The translations under genes and the position numbers were made by a program. This document shows, piece after piece, positions 17,032-25,950 of a stretch of 64,000 nt of DNA; positions within the stretch are counted from its first letter, which is position 1, and each line of letters starts with the position of its first letter. The notes beneath the pieces are model-generated. The model had not been told where the DNA came from. It was given only the letters and a program-made list of their open reading frames with translations, and did not search any database. Location: the NCBI GenBank assembly GCA_013215465.1, contig JABSOW010000024.1:1-64000 (forward strand), given 5' to 3'. Origin of the DNA: Colwellia sp. (GTDB lineage Bacteria; Pseudomonadota; Gammaproteobacteria; Enterobacterales; Alteromonadaceae).

Positions 17032-17913
17032 ATGAACTTAAAACGTTTGGAATATTTTTGCCAATTGGCCATGACTGGCAACTTTACTCGGGCAGCCAAT
17101 ATAATTGGCATTGCTCAACCGGCATTAACAATAACGATACAAAAACTAGAGCAAGAAGTTGGACTCAAGCTAATTAACCGCGCTGAAAAAAATGCGATAT
17201 TAACTGCTGAAGGGCAAGTGCTCTATAAGTTGGCAACGCAATTATTAACTCAGGCTAAACAAGTTGAATTAGAGTTGGAAGAATTAAAAGATCTTGAACG
17301 TGGCACTATTCGTTTTGGTGTTTCAGCGATGATGGGCTCTTATTATTTTCCAAAAGTATTGACGGCATTCAAGCAAGAATACCCTTATATAAAAATACAT
17401 TTAGTGGATCAAGGCACGGCAGCGCTTGAGAAAATGCTGTTAAACTCAGAGCTTGATTTAGCCTTGGTTCGCGGTGATTTAGAAAATCCACAACTGCGTT
17501 ACACTGAGCTCATTGATGAAGAAATAGTGGCTGGCATGGTGAAAACTCATCCGCTTGCTAAGGAGAAAACCCTATCACTGGCACAGTTTTGCCAGCAACC
17601 TTTAGTATTATTTCACCAAGGATACTTTTTACGGGATGTGGTTAGCCAATATTCAAAAAAAAATCATCTAGCGTTAGATATTCGCATGGAAACTAACCTT
17701 ATTGAATTACAAAAATCATTAGTGCGTAATGAAGTAGGTATTACCACTTGTTTGTCACGTATTTTACAAGATGAGCAACAAATGATCTCAATTCCTTTTG
17801 AACCAAAAATTGAGTTTAAGTTGAGCCTAGCATGGAAAAAGAATCATTATCTTTCCAAAGCGAGTAAAGCCTTTGTTAGCTATTTAACGACTTCGCTAAA
17901 TGAAGTAAGTTAA
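17032..17913 (+). CDS. LysR-family transcriptional regulator, probable glutarate regulator
   Basis: A 293-aa regulator with the N-terminal winged helix LKRLEYFCQLAMTGNFTRAA (about 3-22) and AQPALTITIQKLEQEVG, followed by a periplasmic-binding-protein-like effector domain from about 90. The frame is open upstream to 16969, but the ATG at 17032 puts the helix-turn-helix at the usual distance from the N-terminus. It is divergent from gcdH, so control of glutarate catabolism is the obvious inference. Its 3' end overlaps the next, convergent LysR gene by 4 bp. Confidence 0.88.
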   Translation: MNLKRLEYFCQLAMTGNFTRAANIIGIAQPALTITIQKLEQEVGLKLINRAEKNAILTAEGQVLYKLATQLLTQAKQVELELEELKDLERGTIRFGVSAMMGSYYFPKVLTAFKQEYPYIKIHLVDQGTAALEKMLLNSELDLALVRGDLENPQLRYTELIDEEIVAGMVKTHPLAKEKTLSLAQFCQQPLVLFHQGYFLRDVVSQYSKKNHLALDIRMETNLIELQKSLVRNEVGITTCLSRILQDEQQMISIPFEPKIEFKLSLAWKKNHYLSKASKAFVSYLTTSLNEVS

Positions 17914-18827
17914 AACACTTTCGCAAATGCTTCTTTTAGTAAATCAACCTTATTCACTTCTTTAGGGTGGTTTTTATACACCAAGGATAGATCAAACTGA
18001 TAGGTTAACGAACTTGGTTGGATAATTCGCATGTCGCCATTATTTAATTCTTGTTGAATGTAACTTTGTGGTAAATATCCTATATATCGCCCCGAAAGTA
18101 TCATGGCTTTACGGGTATCAAACTGATAAGCCTTTGCTAACAAGTTCAATTTTTTTAACTGCTCTCTACCTGTGCCATCAATATCAATACCGGGGTGAAT
18201 AGCTGGTACAGAGGCTAGTTTTTCTGCGCTAATAATAGTATCAACCTGGTTAAAAAATTCATGCTGTTTACTACAACACAAATAGATCGGTTCACTATAT
18301 ATTGGTTGATAACACAGTCCTTCTGTTTGTTGGTAACCAGGAAGTAGTGCGATATGGGCTTTATCTTTTAATAATAGTTTTTCGATGTTATAGATAGTCT
18401 CACCATCAAGAACTAAATGAAGGTTAGGGCAGCTGTCATGAATGATCTGAATAATTTCGGCCAATTTTAGTTGTTTAGCTACATCAAGCTGATCAGCACA
18501 TAAAATCACTAATTCGCCACTTAGCTCACTACCCAGTGAATTGACCAACAATGAAAAGTCATTGAGCGAATCAAATAGTTCAATGGCGGCATAATAAACT
18601 GCTTGACCATCTTCAGTCAGTGAAAAACCACCACGGCCACGTAAACAGAGCTTAAGTTTCATACGGCTTTCTAAATTAGACATGTGCACGCTAATTGTTG
18701 ATCGGGTAATGCCTAACTCAATCTCAGCCGCAGCAAAGCCGCCATTTTCAACTACCGCTTTAAAAATTCGTAGTAAGCGCAAATCATATTCAGTGACTTG
18801 CTTAGGAATAATAGATCTTCTATTCAT
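17910..18827 (-). CDS. LysR-family transcriptional regulator, likely regulator of gabD-gabT
   Basis: A 305-aa LysR protein: YDLRLLRIFKAVVENGGFAAAEIELGI (about 14-40) with ITRSTISVHMSNLESRM is the DNA-binding helix-turn-helix, and the effector-binding domain starts near 95. It is divergent from the aldehyde dehydrogenase/aminotransferase operon at 18927 and shares the intervening 99 bp with it, so it probably controls that operon. Its stop overlaps the preceding LysR stop by 4 bp in a tail-to-tail arrangement. Confidence 0.88.
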   Translation of the reverse strand: MNRRSIIPKQVTEYDLRLLRIFKAVVENGGFAAAEIELGITRSTISVHMSNLESRMKLKLCLRGRGGFSLTEDGQAVYYAAIELFDSLNDFSLLVNSLGSELSGELVILCADQLDVAKQLKLAEIIQIIHDSCPNLHLVLDGETIYNIEKLLLKDKAHIALLPGYQQTEGLCYQPIYSEPIYLCCSKQHEFFNQVDTIISAEKLASVPAIHPGIDIDGTGREQLKKLNLLAKAYQFDTRKAMILSGRYIGYLPQSYIQQELNNGDMRIIQPSSLTYQFDLSLVYKNHPKEVNKVDLLKEAFAKVF

Positions 18828-18842
18828 TAGTTTTATCGCCGT

Positions 18843-18864
18843 AAAACATTAGTTTTAATGTTTT
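18843..18864. promoter_or_regulatory. Inverted repeat between lysR and gabD
   Basis: Perfect 9-bp arms AAAACATTA (18843-18851) and TAATGTTTT (18856-18864) with a 4-bp spacer, lying between two divergent starts. CATTAGTTTTA also occurs just before it as a partial direct repeat at 18825-18835. A binding site for the divergent LysR protein is likely. Confidence 0.5.
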
Positions 18865-18926
18865 ATATTTAACCTGAGTTTGTTTTGTTATTCAATAGGG
18901 AAAATCATTAATTTGTGGAGATTATT

Positions 18927-20384
18927 ATGTACGGCCTAACAGACAACGAATTACTTAAAAACTTTTCTTATATCAATGGTAGTTGGCATAGCAGTAAAAC
19001 AAAAATTGCGGTAACTAACCCCGCGACAGGGGAGCTAGTTGCCAATGTAAGTAACGCTGGCACTGTCGAAACTGAACTTGCAGTGAAAGCGGCAAAAAAT
19101 GCCTTTAAAATGTGGTCTGGAAAATCGGCAAATGAACGTGCTACCTTAATGCGTAATTGGTTTAACCTAATGATGCAGCATCAAGATGATTTGGCACGAA
19201 TCTTAACGCTAGAGCAAGGTAAACCATTAGCTGAAGCTAAAGGTGAAATCGCTTATGGCGCGGCCTTTATTGAGTGGTTTGCTGAAGAAGGTAAACGTGT
19301 TTATGGTGATATTATTCCTGCGCCATCTAATGATAAGCGTATTGTGGTAATAAAACAGCCTATCGGTGTGGTTGCGGCGATAACGCCGTGGAATTTTCCT
19401 AATGCGATGATCGCTCGAAAAGCAGCCGCTGCACTGGCATCTGGCTGTACTTTTGTTGTTCGCCCAGCAACGCAAACGCCATTGTCGGCATTGGCTATGG
19501 CTGAATTGGCAGAACGTGCCGGTATTCCAGCAGGCGTGTTTAACGTGGTTGTTGGTGATGACGCTCGTGGTATGGGACAAGTACTAACTCAGCACCCAGA
19601 CATTGCTAAATTCACTTTCACCGGTTCAACACCGGTAGGTAAATCCCTAATTAGCCAATGTGCGTCTACGGTGAAAAAAGTATCAATGGAACTTGGTGGC
19701 AATGCACCCTTTATTGTTTTTGCTGATGCCGATCTTGACGCAGCAGTAGAAGGCGCCTTGGCATCTAAATATCGTAATGCCGGACAAACGTGTGTTTGTA
19801 CTAATCGTATTTTAGTACATCAAGATGTGATGGCCGCGTTCAGTGAAAAATTTGTTGCTGCGGTTAATAAACTTTCAATTGGTAACGGCTTGACTGATGG
19901 CGTAACTATTGGACCTATGATCAACGAACAAGCGGTTGCGGATGTGCAAAAACTTGTGCAAGACTCAATTGCAATGGGTGCTAAAGTTGCAGTAGGCGGA
20001 GCAGTTGATCAAGCAGGACCATGCTTCTACCAACCTACTATATTAACCGATGTAACCAATGACATGCCGATTGCAGCCAATGAAATTTTTGGTCCGGTAT
20101 CGCCGTTAATTTCATTTAGCAGTGAAGAAGAAGTATTAGCACTCGCTAATGATACCGAATACGGTTTAGCGGCTTATTTTTATGCTCGTGACATTGGTGT
20201 TATTTGGCGTGTTGCCGAAGGACTTGAGTTTGGCATGATAGGGATAAATGAAGGCATTATTTCAAATGTGGCCGCACCTTTTGGTGGCGTAAAGCAGTCA
20301 GGAAATGGCCGTGAAGGCTCTAAATACGGTTTAGATGATTATATGGAAATTAAGTATTTATGTATGGGTGGCTTAGATAAATAA
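18927..20384 (+). CDS. gabD: NAD(P)-dependent succinate/glutarate-semialdehyde dehydrogenase
   Basis: A 485-aa aldehyde dehydrogenase of the GabD/DavD group. Visible landmarks are [19 protein letters not shown] (cofactor side), FTGSTPVGK, the general base in [12 protein letters not shown], and the catalytic Cys in [14 protein letters not shown]. It should oxidise succinate semialdehyde (from GABA) or glutarate semialdehyde (from 5-aminovalerate). The GTG at 18915 is open, but GGAG six bases before the ATG at 18927 marks the real start. It is followed after 45 bp by the matching aminotransferase. Confidence 0.93.
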   Translation: MYGLTDNELLKNFSYINGSWHSSKTKIAVTNPATGELVANVSNAGTVETELAVKAAKNAFKMWSGKSANERATLMRNWFNLMMQHQDDLARILTLEQGKPLAEAKGEIAYGAAFIEWFAEEGKRVYGDIIPAPSNDKRIVVIKQPIGVVAAITPWNFPNAMIARKAAAALASGCTFVVRPATQTPLSALAMAELAERAGIPAGVFNVVVGDDARGMGQVLTQHPDIAKFTFTGSTPVGKSLISQCASTVKKVSMELGGNAPFIVFADADLDAAVEGALASKYRNAGQTCVCTNRILVHQDVMAAFSEKFVAAVNKLSIGNGLTDGVTIGPMINEQAVADVQKLVQDSIAMGAKVAVGGAVDQAGPCFYQPTILTDVTNDMPIAANEIFGPVSPLISFSSEEEVLALANDTEYGLAAYFYARDIGVIWRVAEGLEFGMIGINEGIISNVAAPFGGVKQSGNGREGSKYGLDDYMEIKYLCMGGLDK

Positions 20385-20429
20385 GCACAGACGATATCTT
20401 GCTATAAACAAATTGAACAGGAAATTAAA

Positions 20430-21713
20430 ATGACAAATGCAAACTTACAAGCCCGTAAAACAAAAATTATTGCTAGAGGGCAAGGCAATATGTACCCGGT
20501 TTATGTCGATCATGCTAAAAATGCTGAAGTTTGGGATGTAGAAGGGAATCGCTTTATTGATTTTGGCGCTGGTATTGCTGTCTGTAATACCGGCCACAGT
20601 CATCCTAAAGTGGTTGCTGCGGCTAAAGCACAACTCGATAAGTTTAGCCATACCTGTATTATGGTAAACCCTTATGAAATCGGCGTTGAATTAGCTGAAA
20701 AATTAACTGCAATAGCTCCTGGTGACTCAGAGAAAAAAGCTATTTTTGTCTCTACTGGTGCCGAAGCGGTAGAAAATTGTGTAAAAATAGCGCGAGCGTA
20801 TACTGGTCGTCGTGGTGTTATTGCCTTTAATGGTGGTTTTCATGGCCGTACTAACTTGACTATGGCTTTAACGGGTAAGATCACCCCTTATAAAAATTTA
20901 TTTGGCCCTTTTCCTGGGGATATTTTCCACGCACCATTCCCTATTGACTGTCATGATATTTCAGTAAAAGCCTCATTAAAAGCGGTAGAAAATTTATTTA
21001 AAGTGGATATAGCGCCAACGGATGTTGCAGCTATTATTGTTGAGCCAGTACAAGGTGAGGGCGGTTTTTATGCCGCGCCAACTGAGTTTTTATTAGGATT
21101 ACGCGCTATTTGTGATGAGCATGGCATTGTGCTAATTGCCGATGAAATACAAACAGGTTTTGGCCGTACCGGTAAAATGTTTAGCTGTGAGCATTCAGGT
21201 GTTGAGCCTGACTTAATTACCATGGCAAAAGGTATTGCTGGTGGTTTCCCTATTGCTGCAGTTGTTGGTAAAAGTGAAATTATGGATGCTCCGCTGCCCG
21301 GTGGTTTAGGTGGTACTTATGGTGGCTCTCCTGTTGCTTGTGCTGCGGCATTAGCGGTATTAGAAGTGATTGAAGAAGAAAATTTAGTGAGCCGCTCAGT
21401 ACAAATTGGCGCTATTTTTAACGAACGCTTATCAACATTACAAAGCCAATATCCAATGCAAATTGGTGAAGTTAGAAACCAGGGTTCAATGATTGCTATC
21501 GAGTTATATAAAGAGGGTGATAGTGAACAGCCAAACACCGAATTAACTCAAGCTATTATCGCTAATGCAGCTAAGTATGGTTTAATATTATTGGCTTGTG
21601 GTTTTTATGGTAATGTCATTAGGTTTTTACCAGCGTTAACCATCAGTGATGAAATAGTGAATGAAGGACTGGATCAGTTTAGTAAATTATTTGCTGAAGC
21701 AGTACAAAGCTAA
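20430..21713 (+). CDS. gabT: 4-aminobutyrate/5-aminovalerate aminotransferase
   Basis: A 427-aa class III PLP aminotransferase converting GABA or 5-aminovalerate plus 2-oxoglutarate to the semialdehyde plus glutamate. FVSTGAEAVENCVKIAR binds the cofactor phosphate, IADEIQTGFGRTGKMF holds the Asp that contacts the pyridine nitrogen, and the Schiff-base Lys lies in TMAKGIAGGFPIAAVVG. It is co-directional with, and 45 bp downstream of, the semialdehyde dehydrogenase, with AGGAAAT before its ATG. The nearby gcdH and CoA-transferase suggest a davT-like role in addition to or instead of GABA use. Confidence 0.93.
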   Translation: MTNANLQARKTKIIARGQGNMYPVYVDHAKNAEVWDVEGNRFIDFGAGIAVCNTGHSHPKVVAAAKAQLDKFSHTCIMVNPYEIGVELAEKLTAIAPGDSEKKAIFVSTGAEAVENCVKIARAYTGRRGVIAFNGGFHGRTNLTMALTGKITPYKNLFGPFPGDIFHAPFPIDCHDISVKASLKAVENLFKVDIAPTDVAAIIVEPVQGEGGFYAAPTEFLLGLRAICDEHGIVLIADEIQTGFGRTGKMFSCEHSGVEPDLITMAKGIAGGFPIAAVVGKSEIMDAPLPGGLGGTYGGSPVACAAALAVLEVIEEENLVSRSVQIGAIFNERLSTLQSQYPMQIGEVRNQGSMIAIELYKEGDSEQPNTELTQAIIANAAKYGLILLACGFYGNVIRFLPALTISDEIVNEGLDQFSKLFAEAVQS

Positions 21714-21726
21714 AACTGCACTTTGA

Positions 21727-21760
21727 TTGTAGATGCGGTTGAAATAAACCGCATCTACAA
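21727..21760. terminator. Long hairpin between convergent gabT and permease genes
   Basis: A perfect 14-bp inverted repeat (TTGTAGATGCGGTT / AACCGCATCTACAA) with a 6-nt loop, 14 bp after the gabT stop and 15 bp from the convergent permease stop. It lacks a clean T tract on either strand, so it may be a bidirectional terminator or an mRNA 3'-end stabiliser. Confidence 0.55.
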
Positions 21761-21774
21761 CAATTATTGAAAGG

Positions 21775-23148
21775 CTAAGTCTGAAGGATTTTTCTCTTAA
21801 CTATAGGTCTATAAATTGTAAAGTATGACACTGAGCCTAAGGCAAACCAGCCAAGCACCATAATCCATTCTTGCCATACTAATGCAGCAGGGAAACCTGG
21901 AAAATACAATAACGCGATGGCTAAACTTGAAATCACTCCAAACCAACCCAACGCTACCCCACCTTTCGCCTTAAAAGGTCTTGGCATTTCAGGTTCTTTT
22001 TTACGTAAAACGATAAAAGATAAACAGACCAACAAATAAGCAATCATTAAACTAAAAGAGCCACCATCAACAAACCAAACGAGCGCTTTTCGTCCTAAAA
22101 ATGGTGCTAGCGCACCCAGTATACCGATAAATAAAATCGCATTATATGGCGTTTTATAACGAGGATGAACACGGGCAAGAAAAGCAGGTAACATGCCATC
22201 TTTTGCCATGGCAAAAATAGCGCGTGAGCCACCAATAATAAAGCTATTCCAACTCGTTAATATGCCCGCAATACCAGCAAGTAAGAGAAATACGCCACCG
22301 TTACGACCAAAAGCGACTTCAGCAGCAGCCATAGTAGCAAACGATGATGCAGAGCGTTCTTCTGCCGTTAATAACATGGCTACAGCTAGTTCAATTAAAA
22401 TGTACCAAGAGATAGCAAAAACAATTGACGCAACCAGTAACACCCCTATTTTTTTAGGCGGTAAATTTATCTCTTCAGCGGCTTGTGGGATGACATCAAA
22501 ACCTGTCATTAAAAAGGGTACCATCGCCATTGCGGTAAACACGCCACCAACGCCACCAACAAATAAAGGCTCCATATTAATCGTTTCACCTTTAATGCCA
22601 ATGCCTAAAATTAACATGGCGCCTGCAATAAGAATAATACCAACCACGACCGTTTGAATAAATGCCGCAAGCTTGACCCCGCGAATATTAATCCAGGTAA
22701 GTAGTAAGGAGGTCACTGCACCAATTAATGCCATATCTAAAAAAACATCGCTACCATTTATTTGATATAAAGGTATGTTACCTAAAGCAGGAAATAAATT
22801 ATCTAAAACACTGGGTAAAGCAACTGCTTCGAAAGCACAGACAGCAACATAAACAAAAATAATAGCCCAAGTACAAATAAATGATGCGCTACCGCCTAAT
22901 GCTCGTTTGGTATAAACATGTTCGCCACCAACCTTTGGCATTGCGGCGGTTAACTCAGCATAAATAAAACCAATAGCTAGAATGACTAAACCAACAATCG
23001 CGGTACCAATCATACTGCCAACGCTGCCACCTCGCGCTAATATATCATTGATTAATGCGACCCATGCCCAACCAACCATTGCACCAAAGGCTAATGCCAT
23101 GGTGTCTAACCACTTTAAACTACGGCTTAAGCCGTGTTCTGTGCTCAT
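21775..23148 (-). CDS. APC-superfamily amino acid permease
   Basis: A 457-aa inner-membrane transporter with about 12 hydrophobic segments. MALAFGAMVGWAWVAL is the unwound first-helix region, AELTAAMPKVGGEHVYTKRALGG the typical loop/helix 3 entry, and FLMTGFDVIPQAAEEINLPPKKIG the helix 6 region with the EE..P signature. It differs clearly from the permease at 8731-10113, so it is not a recent duplicate. The site next to gabT and gabD suggests uptake of GABA, 5-aminovalerate or another omega-amino acid (inference). AAGG precedes the ATG. Confidence 0.9.
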   Translation of the reverse strand: MSTEHGLSRSLKWLDTMALAFGAMVGWAWVALINDILARGGSVGSMIGTAIVGLVILAIGFIYAELTAAMPKVGGEHVYTKRALGGSASFICTWAIIFVYVAVCAFEAVALPSVLDNLFPALGNIPLYQINGSDVFLDMALIGAVTSLLLTWINIRGVKLAAFIQTVVVGIILIAGAMLILGIGIKGETINMEPLFVGGVGGVFTAMAMVPFLMTGFDVIPQAAEEINLPPKKIGVLLVASIVFAISWYILIELAVAMLLTAEERSASSFATMAAAEVAFGRNGGVFLLLAGIAGILTSWNSFIIGGSRAIFAMAKDGMLPAFLARVHPRYKTPYNAILFIGILGALAPFLGRKALVWFVDGGSFSLMIAYLLVCLSFIVLRKKEPEMPRPFKAKGGVALGWFGVISSLAIALLYFPGFPAALVWQEWIMVLGWFALGSVSYFTIYRPIVKRKILQT

Positions 23149-23171
23149 AAAACAAACCTTATATATTTTGA

Positions 23172-23210
23172 TCGGAAAAAAAAAGCACCTTAAATAACTA
23201 TCTTAAGGCG
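23172..23210 (-). terminator. Rho-independent terminator after the STN-TonB receptor gene
   Basis: Read leftward, a 9-bp stem with one wobble pair (GCGCCTTAA / TTAAGGTGC, between 23209 and 23183) is followed by nine T residues. It lies 20 bp after the receptor stop and should end the sigma-fecR-receptor transcript before the permease gene. Confidence 0.8.
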
Positions 23211-23229
23211 CCATAATGGGTATTAGTAA

Positions 23230-25947
23230 TTAAAAATCACTTTTAACGGTAATGCCGTACAACATAGGAGAGCCTACTTGGCCCGAAATAGTCCCTGCAC
23301 TACCTGAGGGTAATATTTCAGTAAAGTACTCTTCATCAGTAGCATTTTTTACCCATGCAGAGACAGACCACCATTGACCATCAATATCCATATCAAAACC
23401 TGCTCTAAAGCCAACTAAACCATAACCACTTTGGCTAATAGCTTTCTGGTTGCCTAAAGAGAAGAATACATCATCTTGATGAACGTAATCGGCTTGAACA
23501 AAAGCGTTAGTGTTGCCATTAACTTCCCAGAAATAACGGGCCATCATGTTATAAGTTAACTTAGGCGTATTAGCTGCCTGCACATCATCAAAATCTAATG
23601 AACCAAAGTGGGCTGAAATTTTAGAATCAGTGTAACCAATGCCACCACGAAGTTCTAGATTGTCCGTTGGGAACCAGTTGATTTCAACTTCACCACCTGA
23701 AACTTCAGCTTCACCAGCGTTAAATATAGTGAAAGCGCCAGTCTCTATAACGTCAGCAAATAATTGCATATCGGTATAATCATATAAATACAATGAAGCA
23801 TTCACCTGTAGAGTAGAATCAAGCATCTTTGACTTGATACCTACTTCGTATGCATCTATATACTCTGGCTCTGTTGCAGAGTGATCACCGGCTTGTAAGG
23901 CCCAAAAACCATTCCAAACCCCTGCTTTATAACCTTGGCTGTAGCTACCGTAAATCATTACATCATCACTGATATCATAGTTAAGACCAAATTTCCCTGT
24001 CACTTCTTCTGATGTCGTTTTTCCATTTTCTACAGTAATAGCTGTCTCTGAAAAGAAGGTTGTTACACCGGTATAGTCGTCATCTCTATTGATAATAGAG
24101 GTGCCCCCATCAAAGGTGATTTCATCATCTGTATATCTAACACCTAAAATCATGCTTAACTTGTCTGTTAACTGGGTATCGGTATGTGCATAAACAGCGA
24201 TTGATGTGGTATCTTGTTTAAAATCAACTAATACATCATGATTTAAACGATCTCTATAGCCATAAATATCAGTAATATGTTGTGAATCTACATAATAAAT
24301 TGCACCAGCCATCCAGTTTATTTTGCCGAATAAAGGCTCATTTGAGGCAAATCTAAACTCTTGAGAAAATAACGATACCTTGTTGGAATAATTACCATCA
24401 CCAATTTTATGTGGACCACCATCAAAATCTTCTTCGGCCATTTTATCAAGAGACTCATAACCTGTTATTGAGGTTAATGAAAATGAATCAAAATCGAAGG
24501 TGGCATTAATTAACGCGCCAAAGCTATCTGATTCAATTTTAGGTTCTTTTGAGAATTCGCCAACACGTAAGTCATGATTATTATCATGATAACCTAGACG
24601 ATCTACACAGTTTTTGTTGTTAACAAAATCCAAAGCGCTGTTATCATCTTTACTTAAACAGGGATTACGATACTGCATGCCATTTAGACCAGGAGTTTCT
24701 GTCGCAGGGGATGATGGGTTATCTAAAGCACCAGTACCGATAGCAATCCAAGGTTCATTTTCTGATCTATCACGGCCACCATGAATATTCCAATAGATCT
24801 CGGCATCATCAAGCTCAAGTAAAAACCCGGCTCTAACAGCAAAGGTATTTGTTGCACCAAGCTTATTTCCGGTCAGTGTATTCTCAAAGGTACCTTCATC
24901 TTGATAAGTCCACTTGCCCGCTATGCGTGTTGATAAATTATCAGTAAGTGCCCCTCCATAGGCTGCTTCAGCTTCTGCAACGCCATAATTACCTAAAGTT
25001 AAGCTAAAGTTACCTTCACTGACATCACTCGGACGTTTAGTGATAAAACTGACGGCGCCAGCGGTAGTATTACGACCAAATAATGTTCCTTGAGGACCTT
25101 TTAATACTTCAACTCGTTCAACATCAAAAACAGAAAAGCTCATCATGTTATTGGTAGGTAAAAATAATTCATCTACATAAACACCAACAGGAGCGACACT
25201 GTTTGAAGTAAACGCGGCATTACCAATACCACGAATGGTAAATATAGGCGCTGACTTATTAAGCACGTTCTTTACATTTAAGTTTGGCGTATGTTGCGCA
25301 ATGTCAATTGGTTGTACTACACCCAATGTTTCTAACATATCAGCACTAAAGGCAGTAACAGCAATGCCCACTTTTTGTTGATTCTGATTGCGTTTTTGCG
25401 AAGTTACTTCGATAATTTCAATTTTTCCCTTTTCTCTTTTTTCAATTTCTTTAGTATCTTGTGCTTCTTCAGCTATCGCTGTAGAAGAAAACATAAGGGT
25501 AAATATGCTTGCTAGTAATGTTTTTTGAGTATTCACTTGTTTATTCCCCAGTTCATCGTTGTTATATCTATTTTTTGATGATGGCTTGATAAAAAAAGCC
25601 TTCTTATTTGAGAGATCTCCTTCAAGATTAGTATTTTTAAGCAGCATGGTAAGTGCTTGCTCAACGGTATAATCACCTTGAATTGAGTTCCCCTTTTTGT
25701 TTTTAACGAGGTCGTAAGGGAATAGAAAAGATATCTTAGCGATATCCGATAGTTTATTAAGAGATTTACTTAAAGGTTGAACCGGAATATTAAATTCATA
25801 TTTCTCGTTTACCTTTTTATTAACTTTTGCTTCGACATTTAATGTCAAAAAGTAAAAACTTAATAAACCAATAACTATTAGCGCCTTATTAACCTGTCCA
25901 TTGTTAAGACGCATGAGAAATGTAAATCTACTATTCAAAAACTCCAT
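23230..25947 (-). CDS. Signal-transducing TonB-dependent receptor with N-terminal STN domain (FecA type)
   Basis: A 905-aa outer-membrane receptor. The N-terminus has a hydrophobic export segment (about 21-40, ending NVEA). An STN domain follows (about 48-115: FNIPVQPLSKSLNKLSDIA and GDYTVEQALTMLLKNT). The plug has VTAFSADMLETLG and KGPQGTLFGRNTTAGAVSF; the barrel ends in KSDF. Between STN and plug (about 143-160) is a second hydrophobic stretch ending STAIAEEA that looks exactly like a signal-peptide cleavage region. That suggests an STN module fused in front of a receptor that kept its old leader. The STN domain should contact the FecR-like protein encoded 3 bp upstream. An alternative start is Met12. 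Confidence 0.92.
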   Translation of the reverse strand: MEFLNSRFTFLMRLNNGQVNKALIVIGLLSFYFLTLNVEAKVNKKVNEKYEFNIPVQPLSKSLNKLSDIAKISFLFPYDLVKNKKGNSIQGDYTVEQALTMLLKNTNLEGDLSNKKAFFIKPSSKNRYNNDELGNKQVNTQKTLLASIFTLMFSSTAIAEEAQDTKEIEKREKGKIEIIEVTSQKRNQNQQKVGIAVTAFSADMLETLGVVQPIDIAQHTPNLNVKNVLNKSAPIFTIRGIGNAAFTSNSVAPVGVYVDELFLPTNNMMSFSVFDVERVEVLKGPQGTLFGRNTTAGAVSFITKRPSDVSEGNFSLTLGNYGVAEAEAAYGGALTDNLSTRIAGKWTYQDEGTFENTLTGNKLGATNTFAVRAGFLLELDDAEIYWNIHGGRDRSENEPWIAIGTGALDNPSSPATETPGLNGMQYRNPCLSKDDNSALDFVNNKNCVDRLGYHDNNHDLRVGEFSKEPKIESDSFGALINATFDFDSFSLTSITGYESLDKMAEEDFDGGPHKIGDGNYSNKVSLFSQEFRFASNEPLFGKINWMAGAIYYVDSQHITDIYGYRDRLNHDVLVDFKQDTTSIAVYAHTDTQLTDKLSMILGVRYTDDEITFDGGTSIINRDDDYTGVTTFFSETAITVENGKTTSEEVTGKFGLNYDISDDVMIYGSYSQGYKAGVWNGFWALQAGDHSATEPEYIDAYEVGIKSKMLDSTLQVNASLYLYDYTDMQLFADVIETGAFTIFNAGEAEVSGGEVEINWFPTDNLELRGGIGYTDSKISAHFGSLDFDDVQAANTPKLTYNMMARYFWEVNGNTNAFVQADYVHQDDVFFSLGNQKAISQSGYGLVGFRAGFDMDIDGQWWSVSAWVKNATDEEYFTEILPSGSAGTISGQVGSPMLYGITVKSDF

Positions 25948-25950
25948 TTG

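Noticed and set aside
22193..22657. 154-codon frame antisense to the second permease
   Set aside because: Shadow of a membrane-protein gene; no ribosome site and no recognisable domain.
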